64,000 nt of DNA from G965247775 sp965247775 (GCA_965247775.1 OZ252031.1:62001-126000), one strand, 5' to 3'. Counted from the stretch's first letter, positions 1-9,807 are shown. Notes: generated from the letters alone by a model not told the origin. Translations and numbers: made by a program.

Positions 1-81
1 GAGGCGGCGGCGGCAGCCGTCCCGGCGGGCGCTGCGGCCGCTGACATCTCCCTGGGCTTCATCGCCGAGCCGGACGAGTAG
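1..81 (+). CDS. C-terminal end of an unidentified protein (partial)
   Basis: An open frame enters from the window edge and ends at the TAG at 79-81. It encodes an alanine-rich stretch followed by LGFIAEPDE. Only 26 residues are visible, so no family can be named. The stop lies just before a strong hairpin that also faces the end of groEL, which fits the 3' end of a real convergent gene. Another frame could be the real one. Confidence 0.35.
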   Translation, partial: EAAAAAVPAGAAAADISLGFIAEPDE

Positions 82-97
82 GCCGCCCGGAGGGGCC

Positions 98-147
98 GCA
101 GACACGCGGAGAGCCGGGGCCCGCGGGCCCCGGCTCTCCGCGTCTGC
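98..147. terminator. bidirectional hairpin between convergent genes
   Basis: Long GC-rich inverted repeat. The arms GCGGAGAGCCGGGGCCC and GGGCCCCGGCTCTCCGC pair almost around a dyad centre, and GCAGAC/GTCTGC extends the stem. It lies between the stop of the plus-strand gene and the stop of groEL, so it can end transcription from both sides. No clear T-tract is present. Confidence 0.6.
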
Positions 148-167
148 CGCTTAGGCCGCGGAGGCGG

Positions 168-1793
<1,626 letters not shown>

Positions 1794-1878
1794 CTGCTGT
1801 CCTTTCCTGCCGGGAGCGGGATCCGCGGCCGGCCGACGCGCCGGGCGGCGCGGGCGGGCGCGCGGCTCGCGCCGGCGC

Positions 1879-2193
1879 CTAGACGATCACCTTGGCCAGG
1901 ATCTCGCTCTCCTGCAGGACGATCAGGTCCTCGCGCTCGATCTTGATCTCTTGGCCGGTGTACTTCTTGTAGAGGATGCGGTCCCCAACAGCGACCTCCA
2001 GGGGCACGCGCGAGCCGCCGTCGTCCCGCTTGCCCGGCCCCACCGCGATGACCTCACCCTGCTGAGGCTTCTCCTTCGCCGTGTCCGGGATCACGATGCC
2101 GCTTGCCAGCACCTGCTCCTGCTGCACCGGCTTGATCACCAAGCGATCCGCCAGCGGTTCCAGCCGCGTCGCCGAGCTGTTCTTCTTCGCCAT
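1879..2193 (-). CDS. groES: 10 kDa co-chaperonin GroES
   Basis: Heptameric lid of the GroEL chamber. The 104 residues include LEPLADRLVIKPVQQEQ near the N-terminus, the mobile-loop region ASGIVIPDTAKEKPQQGEVIAVGPG, and the C-terminal block RILYKKYTGQEIKIEREDLIVLQESEILAKV. It is the first gene of the groES-groEL operon, with a promoter and a CIRCE operator about 75-135 nt upstream. Confidence 0.97.
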   Translation of the reverse strand: MAKKNSSATRLEPLADRLVIKPVQQEQVLASGIVIPDTAKEKPQQGEVIAVGPGKRDDGGSRVPLEVAVGDRILYKKYTGQEIKIEREDLIVLQESEILAKVIV

Positions 2194-2266
2194 GTCCCCA
2201 GTCCTTGCTGCTACGGTCTTCCTGCCGGCCGCGTCCGCGCGGACCCGGGCCGGCCGTTCGCCTGGA

Positions 2267-2293
2267 TTAGCACTCGCGTCGGACGAGTGCCAG
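2267..2293. promoter_or_regulatory. CIRCE operator (HrcA binding site)
   Basis: TTAGCACTC-N9-GAGTGCCAG, against the CIRCE consensus TTAGCACTC-N9-GAGTGCTAA. The left arm is perfect and the right arm differs at two positions. It starts a few bases downstream of the predicted -10 of the groES promoter, the usual place for HrcA repression of groESL. hrcA itself is not in the window. Confidence 0.9.
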
Positions 2294-2298
2294 AGCGA

Positions 2299-2328
2299 AT
2301 CCTATCGGCAGGCGCGGGGGAGATGCAA
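2299..2328 (-). promoter_or_regulatory. sigma-70-type promoter of groES-groEL
   Basis: On the minus strand: -35 TTGCAT, 18-bp spacer, -10 TAGGAT (complement of 2299-2304). Transcription would start inside or just before the CIRCE element. Confidence 0.7.
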
Positions 2329-2385
2329 GCGGCCGGAGCACATCCGGGCGCCGCGGCGCGATCCGGGCGCCGCCGCTTCGCCGCT

Positions 2386-2403
2386 CTACACGTTTCCGTG
2401 TAG
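2386..2403. promoter_or_regulatory. perfect palindrome at the start of the XRE gene (candidate operator)
   Basis: CTACACG-TTTC-CGTGTAG, two 7-bp arms around 4 bp. Its right arm overlaps a -10-like TAGCAT (2401-2406) that sits 7 nt before the ATG at 2414. A protein bound here would block initiation of the regulator-DUF2851 pair. Autoregulation by the XRE protein is my inference. Confidence 0.5.
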
Positions 2404-2413
2404 CATGGGGTGC

Positions 2414-2701
2414 ATGAGCCCTTACCAGCCACGCGGGCCGCAGCCCCGCGACCGCCGCTGGACGTCGGGCACGGTGCGTGGCCTGCGCCGTCACTTGGGC
2501 TTGAGCCAGCGCGAGTTCGCGCAGGAGGTGAACGCCCGCCAGCAGACGGTTTCCGAGTGGGAGACGGGACGCTACCGTCCGCGCGGCCCGTCTGCGCGCC
2601 TGCTGAGCCTGATCGCGGAGGAGGCCGGCTTCTACGAGACCGTCCCGGCGGCCCCGGCCGGCCCGCCTCCGGCCGGCGAGCGAGGGCGGGGGGCGTCGTG
2701 A
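2414..2701 (+). CDS. XRE-family helix-turn-helix regulator
   Basis: 95-residue protein with one Cro/C1-type HTH around residues 20-60: GTVRGLRRHLGLSQREFAQEV followed by the recognition segment ARQQTVSEWETGRYRPRG. A Pro/Gly-rich tail follows. I chose ATG 2414 because a -10-like TAGCAT ends 7 nt before it (leaderless); ATG 2405 would lie inside that -10. The stop overlaps the GTG of the next gene (GTGA), so the two are translationally coupled. Likely a local regulator of the DUF2851 gene; ligand and targets unknown. Confidence 0.8.
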   Translation: MSPYQPRGPQPRDRRWTSGTVRGLRRHLGLSQREFAQEVNARQQTVSEWETGRYRPRGPSARLLSLIAEEAGFYETVPAAPAGPPPAGERGRGAS

Positions 2702-3948
2702 GTTCCCGCCCGGACCCGTCCCCCAAGCGGCCCGCCGGCCTTGCCCTGACGAGCGAACGGGTGCTGCAACAGCGCTGGGCGCTGGCGCCGCCCGCCTGGC
2801 TGTGCGCGGCGGACGGCCGTCCCCTGCGGGTGCTCTTCGCCGGGACCTGGAACCACGGCCCCGGTCCGGACTTCCGCGGCGCCCTGCTGCTGCCCGAGCG
2901 GGGTCCACCGCTGCGGGGAGACGTGGAGATCCACCGCCGGCCGCAGGACTGGCGCGGCCACGGGCATCACGCGGACCCCGCCTACGATGGGGTCCTGCTG
3001 CACCTGCACGCCCCGCTCTCGCCACCGCCCGCGGGGCGCGCGCGCGGGGCGGTCGCGGGACCGGCCCGCCGGGCCGCGCTGGCGCCCCGGGCGCCAGCCG
3101 TGCCCCCGCCGCCCTGCCAGGGGATCGTCGGCCGGGCGGGCGCCCCCGCCGTGCGGGCCCGCCTCCGGCGGCTGGCCCGCGAGCGGCTGCGCGCCAAGGT
3201 CGTGCGTCTGCGGGCGCGCCTTGTGCAGGCGGAGCCGGACGTCGTGGCCGCGCGCGCGCTCCTGGAGGCGCTCGCGCAGGGCGGCAACGAGCGGCCCATG
3301 GCGCACCTCTGCGGGCGCCTCGCTTGGTCCGCGCTCGTCCGCGCCGCCGCCGCCGGAGACGCCGCCCTGCTCGCCCGCCTCTTGCGGGAGGCCGGGGCGG
3401 GCGCGCCGCCGCCGGGGCGTCCCGGGCGTCCGGCCAACCGGCTGCGACGGCGCCTGCGCGCGGCCGCGCTGCTCATGGCGCGACTCGCCGGGGGCGGCGA
3501 CGGATCCCTGGCCGGCGGACTCGCGGGCCTGGCGAGCTTGCCGCCGCCGACCGCCGCCGAGCGCTTGCGCCTGCCTGGGTTGCTGGGGCCGGTGCGCGCC
3601 CGCCAGCTGCTGGTGGACGTCGCCTATCCCTTGGCGCTGGCCCTGCCCGGGGCCGCTCCCGGCGAAGAGGCGCTCCTCCGCTGGCTGGACCTGCCGGGGG
3701 CGCGCTACGCGCGCACGGCCGTGCTGCGCGCTCGCTTGGAGGCGCCGCCTGCGGTCGCGGCCGGCCTCCGAGTGGGCGGCCTCCGAGCGGGCGGCCTGCG
3801 GCCGCTGCGCAACGCCGAGACGCAGGCGCTGCTGGATCTGGAACGCTGCTACTGCCGCTTCGGGTCCTGTGCCGTCTGCCCCCTGGCGCGCCTGGCGCCG
3901 CCGCCCCGGACCGGCGGCCCCCGCCCCAGCCCCAACGCGATGCCCTAG
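2698..3948 (+). CDS. DUF2851 family protein
   Basis: 416 residues starting at a GTG that overlaps the upstream stop. The N-terminal third has the family signature LRVLFAGTWNHGPGPDFRGA, GDVEIHRRPQDWRGHGHH and the following DPAYDGVLLHLH. The C-terminus has the cysteine-rich CYCRFGSCAVCPL block. The family has no established function that I know; the His/Asp-rich GDVEIH region suggests metal or nucleic-acid chemistry, which is only a guess. The middle is unusually Arg/Ala-rich, in line with extreme GC. The stop overlaps the tsaD stop on the other strand. Confidence 0.85.
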   Translation: MSSRPDPSPKRPAGLALTSERVLQQRWALAPPAWLCAADGRPLRVLFAGTWNHGPGPDFRGALLLPERGPPLRGDVEIHRRPQDWRGHGHHADPAYDGVLLHLHAPLSPPPAGRARGAVAGPARRAALAPRAPAVPPPPCQGIVGRAGAPAVRARLRRLARERLRAKVVRLRARLVQAEPDVVAARALLEALAQGGNERPMAHLCGRLAWSALVRAAAAGDAALLARLLREAGAGAPPPGRPGRPANRLRRRLRAAALLMARLAGGGDGSLAGGLAGLASLPPPTAAERLRLPGLLGPVRARQLLVDVAYPLALALPGAAPGEEALLRWLDLPGARYARTAVLRARLEAPPAVAAGLRVGGLRAGGLRPLRNAETQALLDLERCYCRFGSCAVCPLARLAPPPRTGGPRPSPNAMP

Positions 3949-4970
3949 CTTCGTCCCGGCTGGAAGACACCGGGGCCCGACGTGCTGAACAGGTCGAAGG
4001 CGAGCGCCGCATCCGCCTGCGGGCGGTAGTGCGCGGCCGCGGCGATCATGGCCGCGTTGTCGGTGCAGAGCGAGGGCGGCGGCCAGCGCACCGGCGCCGG
4101 GCAGCGCTCCCGCAGCGCCCGGCGCAGGGCCCCGTTGGCCGCCACGCCCCCCGCGACGATCACCGCGCGCGCGCCGAACTCCCCGGCGGCGCGCGCCGTC
4201 TTCGCCGCCAGCACGTCCACGACCGACTCCTGAAAGGCACGTGCGAGCGGACCGGGATCCGCCGCCGCCGCGCCCGCCCGCACGCGGTGCAGCACCGCGG
4301 TCTTGAGGCCGCTGAAGGAGAAGTCGTAGCCCTCCGGCAGCCAGGCCCGCGGCAGGGCCTCCGCGCTCGTCGGGCAGGCCGCCGCGACCCTCTCGATTGC
4401 CGGCCCGCCGGGGAAGGGCAGCCCGAGCAGCCGCGCCACCTTGTCGAAGGCCTCCCCGGCGGCGTCGTCGCGGGTGCCGCCCAGGCGGCGGAAGCGCCCG
4501 TGGTCCGACATCAGCAGCAACTCTGTATGGCCGCCGCTGACCACCAGGCAGAGCAGCGGGAAGGGCGGCGGCTCGCCGCCGTGCTCGGCCAGGGCCGGCT
4601 CCAGCCAGTTGGCGTAGAGGTGACCCTCAATATGGTGGACGGGGATGCAGGGCAGCCCCCGCGCCCAGGCCACGGCCTTGGCGGCGTTGATTCCCACCAG
4701 CAACGATCCGCCCAGCCCCGGCCCCTGGGTGACCGCGATCGCATCAACCCCCTCCCAGTCCGTGCAAGCCTCCGCCAGCACCGCCGCCAGCACCGGCGCC
4801 ACGCTGCGCAAGTGCTCGCGCCCGGCCAGCTCCGGCACGACGCCGCCGTAGCGGGCGTGCAGGGCCGCCTGCGAAGCCACCACCGAGGCCCGCAGCACCC
4901 GGCCGTCGTCCACGACCGCCGCCGCATACTCGTCGCAGGAAGATTCCAGCCCCAGCACCGTGCGCGTCAT
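3945..4970 (-). CDS. tsaD: tRNA N6-adenosine threonylcarbamoyltransferase TsaD
   Basis: Transfers the threonylcarbamoyl group from TC-AMP to A37 of ANN-decoding tRNAs, with TsaB and TsaE. The 341 residues carry LGLESSCDE at the N-terminus, RYGGVVPELAGREH, the metal-binding HHIEGH motif near residue 115, SGGHTELLL, and the C-terminal TDNAAMIA with the third metal ligand. It lies 10 nt downstream of the phosphatase-like/propeller gene and is probably co-transcribed with it. tsaB and tsaE are absent here; rimI lies about 49 kb away. Confidence 0.96.
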   Translation of the reverse strand: MTRTVLGLESSCDEYAAAVVDDGRVLRASVVASQAALHARYGGVVPELAGREHLRSVAPVLAAVLAEACTDWEGVDAIAVTQGPGLGGSLLVGINAAKAVAWARGLPCIPVHHIEGHLYANWLEPALAEHGGEPPPFPLLCLVVSGGHTELLLMSDHGRFRRLGGTRDDAAGEAFDKVARLLGLPFPGGPAIERVAAACPTSAEALPRAWLPEGYDFSFSGLKTAVLHRVRAGAAAADPGPLARAFQESVVDVLAAKTARAAGEFGARAVIVAGGVAANGALRRALRERCPAPVRWPPPSLCTDNAAMIAAAAHYRPQADAALAFDLFSTSGPGVFQPGRS

Positions 4971-4980
4971 GCCGCCCCCC

Positions 4981-7677
4981 TCAGGAGCCGAGGAGCGGCG
5001 GCAGCCTCGACGTCAGCAGCGCGTCCGCCGTCACGTAGTAGAGGCGGCCGTTGGCCTCGTCGGGCACGACGCCGCGCACCCCTGTCAGCCCTTCGTCGCG
5101 CAGCTGCGCGATCAGCTCCCCCGCGGGGGTGAAGATCGCCACCCGGTTGTTGCCGCGATCGACCGCGTAGAGCAGGCCGCTCAACTCGCCCAGCGCGAGC
5201 GAAGCGGGCACCAGCAGCTCCCGGTCCAGGTCCAGGAGCGGGAAGCCCTGATCCACTCCCTCGCTGAAGCGCCGGATGCGTCCGTCCGACCCCGCCACGA
5301 AGAGCGACTCCCCGGCCGCCAGCGAGAGCGCCCCCGAGAGGTCCGTCCGCGCGATCGCCGGCGCCGGCTCCAGCAACGTCGCGTCGGAGAGCTGGGGGTA
5401 GCGCCAGACGCCGCCGCCGGCCACGTCCAGGATGTGGATGCCGTCCCCGTTGACCGCCACCGCCTCGGCGGAGCCCAGCAACTCGCGCTGGGGCATCTCC
5501 AGCGCCCGCACCGCTTCGCCCGGCCGGTAGTGATAGAGGCGGCGCTCGGCGTCCAAGATCGTCAGCGCCGGCCCCGCCGCGCCGTCGGCCCACTGCATGC
5601 TGACCGGCGCCGCCGCCAGCGGGCCGTCGAAGAGGAAGAGCACCGCGTAGCGCGCGCCGGCCTCGAAGATCACCGTGGGCTCGCCTCCGGCGAGCGGCAG
5701 GGCGAAGATGCGGCCCCCGCTGGCGTCCAGCATGTAGAGCGTCTCAGCCCCCACTTGAATGAGTGACAAGGCCAGCGGCGGCGCGACCCGGCCGCTGAGA
5801 TTGCTGACCTCCAGCAGATCGGGCGGCCGCACGATGGCGTGAATCTGCCCCAGCGCGGTGCCCACCTCGTCCTGCAGCGCCAGCGCGGCCTCGTCCAGGG
5901 GCCGAAGCTGCAGCGCGTCCTCCAGCGATACCTGCGCCGCCGCCAGCTCCGCCCGCCCGGCGCCGGGACCGTCGTTGAGCGCCGCCCCCGCGAGGCCCCG
6001 GCGCGCCTCCGCCATCAGGCCGTCGAAGCGGTCCTGCTCCGAATCCCGCAGCAGGTCCGGTACCAGCAGCACGCCGATGACCACCCCCAGCACCGCCAGC
6101 ACCCCGGCCACCGCCAGCGCCCCCCAGCCTTGCCCTGGTCGTGCCGGCGCTGCCTGCGCTTCCTCTCCCTCGCGCCGGCGGAATGCGCCACGACGGAAGC
6201 TCACCATGGATCCCTCCAGCGCAAACAGCGGCCGCATGAAGCGGGGCACGTCCGCGTCGCGGGCGCTCTCCAGCAGGGGGGGCGCCGAGGGCGTGAACGG
6301 GTTGCTGGGCCAGCCCGCCGCGCGCGCCTGCAGCGTCCCGGCGGCCCCCGGCTCGTCGGGCGCGAGGCGGTATTCGACGCTGCGATCGAGCGGCGCGTCC
6401 GGCGCCGGGCCGGAGGCGGGCGCGCCTGATTCGTCCTCCCCCGCGCCCGCCGCAGGCGGCGCCCCGCCCCCCTCCGGATCGTCGAAGTCCCGATCGTCGC
6501 CGTCCCCGCCGTCCTCGTCGAACTCCTCTCCCTCGTCGTGGCCCGCTCCGCCGTCGTCGGCCGCATCCGCCGCCTGGGGCATCGTCGGCTCCGCGCCGGG
6601 CGCCCGCGCGGACGCGGGGCTTTCCGCCGGCAGATCGGCCTCTGCTCCCGCCCCGGCATCGCCCGCTGCGGAGGCGGCGGCCCCCGCCGGACTGCTCTGC
6701 GGCGGCGTTTCCTGCGACGGCGCGGCGCCCAGTGGCTTCCAGGCCGTCTCGTCCCGCCAGGCGTCGTCCCCTTTGCGTCCGCGCAGCCAGCCGATCAGGC
6801 CGCCGGCAACGCCGCCCAGCGCCGCTCGCAACGAGCGCCGGGGCGGATAATCGACCTCGTCGAAGTCCGTCAACTCGAAATCGGCCCGTTCGGGTTCGGT
6901 GTCGGCGAAATCGTCCCCGGCCGCCGCCACCGGTCCGGCCGGCGCAACGGCTGGCCGCTGCGCCGCCGCCTCGGGCTCGGCCGCCGCCGCCGGCTGCCGG
7001 CTGCCGGCTGCCTCCGCCCCCCCAGCGGCGCCCACGGCCACGACCAGCGCCGAGACCCGGGGCAGCGGCCGGAGCAGGGGGTAGAGGGCGGTCAGCACGT
7101 CCTCGGCGCGGGCGCCGCGCAGCGCCGCGATCGCCTCGTCGCTGATCGCCGCCCCGGCCTCGCTGCTGATCAGCAGCACCCAGTCGCCCTCGTTCAGGGG
7201 TAGCTGCGAGAACTCCGGCGTCGCCGGATCGCCGCCGCCCAGGACGTTGCTCGCCTCCGCCGACGTCGGCCGGCGACGCAGCAGCCGCTCCCCATGGCGG
7301 TAGTACGCCAGCGTTGGGCCCACCTGCATCAGGAAGACCTCGCCCCCGCGCAGGATCAGGCAGGAGACGCCGTAGCTCGCCTGGTCGCGCGGCAGGCTCG
7401 TCCGGTTCCAATCCAGCAACTCCTCGTGCCGGTCCCGGATCACCCCTTGCAGGATGCCGGTCAGCGAGCCCTCCCCCTCCAGGTAGCCTTCCCCGATGCG
7501 GCTGACCAGCTCACCGATGAACTGCTCACTGCCGGGCCGGTCCGGCTCCGCCAGGATGTAGAGGGCAGCCGGGCGGCCGCGGTGATCGCTGCGCTCCGCG
7601 TAGGCGATCTCCGGCGCATCGTCGCTCGCGGCTCCATCCTCGACATGGAGCTGTGCGGTCCAGGTTTCCGCCGCCAT
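4981..7677 (-). CDS. membrane protein: PP2C-like domain, acidic linker, TM helix and beta-propeller
   Basis: 898 residues in three parts. Residues ~1-225 look like a PP2C-type phosphatase fold (YILAEPDRPGSEQFIGELVS, ASYGVSCLILRGGEVFLMQVG, EGDWVLLISSE) but I do not see the full set of catalytic aspartates, so activity is uncertain. Residues ~230-510 are a low-complexity acidic Ala/Gly/Pro linker. One TM helix (GALAVAGVLAVLGVVIGVLLV) lies near 518-538. The C-terminal ~300 residues read as NHL/propeller repeats, for example LLYAVDRGNNRVAIFTPAGE. This places a cytosolic sensor or phosphatase-like head and an extracellular propeller across the membrane. Substrate unknown. It precedes tsaD by 10 nt. 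Confidence 0.75.
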   Translation of the reverse strand: MAAETWTAQLHVEDGAASDDAPEIAYAERSDHRGRPAALYILAEPDRPGSEQFIGELVSRIGEGYLEGEGSLTGILQGVIRDRHEELLDWNRTSLPRDQASYGVSCLILRGGEVFLMQVGPTLAYYRHGERLLRRRPTSAEASNVLGGGDPATPEFSQLPLNEGDWVLLISSEAGAAISDEAIAALRGARAEDVLTALYPLLRPLPRVSALVVAVGAAGGAEAAGSRQPAAAAEPEAAAQRPAVAPAGPVAAAGDDFADTEPERADFELTDFDEVDYPPRRSLRAALGGVAGGLIGWLRGRKGDDAWRDETAWKPLGAAPSQETPPQSSPAGAAASAAGDAGAGAEADLPAESPASARAPGAEPTMPQAADAADDGGAGHDEGEEFDEDGGDGDDRDFDDPEGGGAPPAAGAGEDESGAPASGPAPDAPLDRSVEYRLAPDEPGAAGTLQARAAGWPSNPFTPSAPPLLESARDADVPRFMRPLFALEGSMVSFRRGAFRRREGEEAQAAPARPGQGWGALAVAGVLAVLGVVIGVLLVPDLLRDSEQDRFDGLMAEARRGLAGAALNDGPGAGRAELAAAQVSLEDALQLRPLDEAALALQDEVGTALGQIHAIVRPPDLLEVSNLSGRVAPPLALSLIQVGAETLYMLDASGGRIFALPLAGGEPTVIFEAGARYAVLFLFDGPLAAAPVSMQWADGAAGPALTILDAERRLYHYRPGEAVRALEMPQRELLGSAEAVAVNGDGIHILDVAGGGVWRYPQLSDATLLEPAPAIARTDLSGALSLAAGESLFVAGSDGRIRRFSEGVDQGFPLLDLDRELLVPASLALGELSGLLYAVDRGNNRVAIFTPAGELIAQLRDEGLTGVRGVVPDEANGRLYYVTADALLTSRLPPLLGS

Positions 7678-7715
7678 GCGGCTGCACCTTCCTGCCGCCC
7701 GGGACGGTGCCTCCT

Positions 7716-7744
7716 AGCCTATCCAGCGCGATCTCGCGGCGCAA
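7716..7744 (-). promoter_or_regulatory. promoter of the PP2C-like/propeller gene (and tsaD)
   Basis: Minus strand: -35 TTGCGC, 17-bp spacer, -10 TAGGCT (complement of 7716-7721). The roughly 30-nt leader contains AGGAAGG before the ATG at 7677. Confidence 0.55.
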
Positions 7745-7778
7745 TCCAGGCCCCGCTGCCGGGCTATGATCCCAGCAT

Positions 7779-8210
7779 ATGCCCGATCCGCGTTCCCCCC
7801 GCGCCGGCCTGCACGCCGCCGACGATGTCCTGGCCCGCGCCGCCGACGAGCTGGAGCGCCTCCTGCGCGAGGCCGCGCGGCGCCTGCGCCCCTTCCCCCC
7901 GTTCCCCGGCGCCCTCTTCAGCTACGGCGTCGAGGTGGAAGCTGAGGGCGTCCTCAACCGGGACCTGGGCTGCATCGTCGTGACGGAGGAGGGGACGCTG
8001 CAGGAGCTGCAAGTGGGCATGGCCGAGGAACCCCTCTTCGGCCCGCCCGACCCCGTCGCCCTGCGCGACGAGCGCCTCGTCGATGTAGACCTCACGCCCC
8101 ACGACCGCCTGCTCTTGGCCTATCACGGGCTGCGCGCCGTGACGGCGCTCCTCCCCGAGCACGAGGGCGGCGACGCAGGCACGGATGACCCGTCGTCGAG
8201 ATCCACCTAA
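7779..8210 (+). CDS. hypothetical protein
   Basis: 143 residues, not recognised. The N-terminal half is a predicted amphipathic helix rich in Arg/Leu/Ala (ADELERLLREAARRLRPF). The centre has beta-rich text (FSYGVEVEAEGVLNRDLGCIVV), and an acidic C-terminus follows HDRLLLAYHGL. No TM or signal peptide. TATGAT (7765-7770) ends 8 nt before the ATG, so the mRNA is probably leaderless. Its last codons and stop lie in the first unit of a 16-bp tandem repeat, so the C-terminus may vary between strains. Confidence 0.7.
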   Translation: MPDPRSPRAGLHAADDVLARAADELERLLREAARRLRPFPPFPGALFSYGVEVEAEGVLNRDLGCIVVTEEGTLQELQVGMAEEPLFGPPDPVALRDERLVDVDLTPHDRLLLAYHGLRAVTALLPEHEGGDAGTDDPSSRST

Positions 8211-8254
8211 GTCGAGATCGCCCTTAGTCGAGATCGCCCTTAATCGAGATCGAT
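8195..8254. repeat. 16-bp tandem repeat, about 3.75 units
   Basis: Units start at 8195, 8211, 8227 and 8243. The two middle ones are identical (GTCGAGATCGCCCTTA) and the outer ones diverge. The array spans the stop codons of the 143-residue gene (TAA 8208-8210) and of moaC (8240-8242) and fills the gap between these convergent genes. A 16-bp unit is not a multiple of three. Confidence 0.85.
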
Positions 8255-8761
8255 CGTGCCGGAGCGACCGCCGCTCTTGTGCCGCAGCCGGACCTCGCTG
8301 ATGCGCATGCCCCGGTCCACCGCTTTGGCCATGTCGTAGACGGTCAGGGCGGCGACGCTCACCGCCGTCAGCGCTTCCATCTCCACCCCCGTGCGGCCGC
8401 TGCTGCGGGCGCTGGCGCGGATCGCCACGGCGCCGCCGAAGCCCGCCGCCGCCGTCTCCTCCAGGGCACACTCCACCTGGACGTGGGTCAGCGGCAGGGG
8501 GTGGCAGAGTGGGATCAACTCATGCGTGCGCTTGGCGGCCATGACCCCCGCCAGCTCGGCCGTCGTCAAGACGTCGCCTTTGGCCAGCGTGTTGGCCCGG
8601 ATCCGCGCCAGCGTCTCCGCCTGCATCAGCACGCGCCCCTCGGCCACCGCGCGACGCTCGCTCACGGCCTTGTCGCCCACGTCCACCATGCGCGCGCGCC
8701 CCTGCGCGTCGACGTGACTCAGCGCGGCAGCGGCTTCCCTACGGCTCTGCGCGCTCGTCAT
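8240..8761 (-). CDS. moaC: cyclic pyranopterin monophosphate synthase MoaC
   Basis: Second step of molybdenum cofactor synthesis: converts the MoaA product to cyclic pyranopterin monophosphate. 173 residues with LSHVD, ARMVDVGDKAVSERRA, GDVLTTAELAGVMAAKRT, the active-site ELIPLCHPLPLTHV block, and SSGRTGVEMEALTAVSVAALTVYDM. The ATG is 2 nt downstream of the moaA stop, so the two are coupled. The final IDLD and stop fall in the tandem repeat. Confidence 0.97.
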   Translation of the reverse strand: MTSAQSRREAAAALSHVDAQGRARMVDVGDKAVSERRAVAEGRVLMQAETLARIRANTLAKGDVLTTAELAGVMAAKRTHELIPLCHPLPLTHVQVECALEETAAAGFGGAVAIRASARSSGRTGVEMEALTAVSVAALTVYDMAKAVDRGMRISEVRLRHKSGGRSGTIDLD

Positions 8762-8763
8762 GG

Positions 8764-9807
8764 CTAGCCGCCGATGTACGACATCTCGACCCGGGGCAGG
8801 GCCGACGTCGCTTCCGAGCGCAACTCCGAGTAGCGGTCCACGCGCGCACCCCAGATCGTTCGTAGCTGTGCCGCCAGCGCCGTCGGGTCGTCCCCGCGCA
8901 GCGCCGGCCGCAGGTCCGCGCCGCCATGCGCGAAGAGGCAGGTGTAGAGCGTGCCCTCGGCCGACAGCCGCGCCCGCGTGCAGTCCCCGCAGAACGGCTG
9001 TGAGACCGACGTAATGATGCCGATCTCGCCCCCGCCGTCGCGGTAGCGCCAGCGCCGGGCCACCTCGCCGCGGTAGGCGGGCTGCAGCGGCTCCAACGGC
9101 AGCGCCGCGTCGATGGCCGCCACGATCTCCGCCCCCGGCATCACCTCGTCCAGCCGCCAGCCGTTGCTCGCGCCCACGTCCATGTATTCGATCAGGCGCA
9201 GCACGTGTCCGCTGCCGTGGAAGTAGCGCGCCAGGTCGACGATCGTGTGGTCGTTGACGCCGCGTCGTACCACGGCGTTGATCTTAATCGGGCGCAGGCC
9301 CGCCGCCGCCGCCGCCTCGATCCCCGCCAGGACGCGGGCCACGGGCACGTCGGCGTCGTTCATGGCGCGGAAGACGCCGTCGTCGAGCGAGTCCAGGCTC
9401 ACGGTCACCCGCTGCAGCCCCGCCGCCGCCAGATCGGCCGCCTGCGCCGCCAGCAGCGAGCCGTTGGTGGTGAGCGCGATCTCCAGATCCGCCTCCTGGC
9501 GCAGCATCGCCACGAGGCCGGCGAGGTCACTGCGCAACAGCGGCTCGCCGCCGGTCAGCCGGACCTTGCGCAGGCCCAGGCCGGCCAGCGTGCCCACCAC
9601 CCGGGTCATCTCCTCGAAACGCAGGATCTCGTCCCGAGGCAGAAAGGCGAAGTCCGGCCCGAAGACCTCGCGCGGCATGCAGTAGCGGCAGCGGAAGTTG
9701 CAGCGGTCCGTCACCGACAGGCGCAGGTCGCGCAGCGGTCGCCCGAATCGATCCCGCAGCGCCTCATCCGCTCGTGGGGGCATCGTCTGATCCGGCTCCG
9801 TTCCCAT
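8764..9807 (-). CDS. moaA: GTP 3',8-cyclase MoaA (radical SAM)
   Basis: First step of molybdenum cofactor synthesis, acting on GTP with MoaC. 347 residues. The SAM cluster is CNFRCRYC near residues 36-43, and the C-terminal second-cluster ligands are FCGDCTRARL and, 14 residues on, a third Cys. LTGGEPLLRSD and NDHTIVDLARYF are also present. The C-terminal GG of the family is kept (MSYIGG). The start overlaps the 3' end of rdgB by 44 nt; Met9 would reduce the overlap to 20 nt. Confidence 0.96.
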   Translation of the reverse strand: MGTEPDQTMPPRADEALRDRFGRPLRDLRLSVTDRCNFRCRYCMPREVFGPDFAFLPRDEILRFEEMTRVVGTLAGLGLRKVRLTGGEPLLRSDLAGLVAMLRQEADLEIALTTNGSLLAAQAADLAAAGLQRVTVSLDSLDDGVFRAMNDADVPVARVLAGIEAAAAAGLRPIKINAVVRRGVNDHTIVDLARYFHGSGHVLRLIEYMDVGASNGWRLDEVMPGAEIVAAIDAALPLEPLQPAYRGEVARRWRYRDGGGEIGIITSVSQPFCGDCTRARLSAEGTLYTCLFAHGGADLRPALRGDDPTALAAQLRTIWGARVDRYSELRSEATSALPRVEMSYIGG

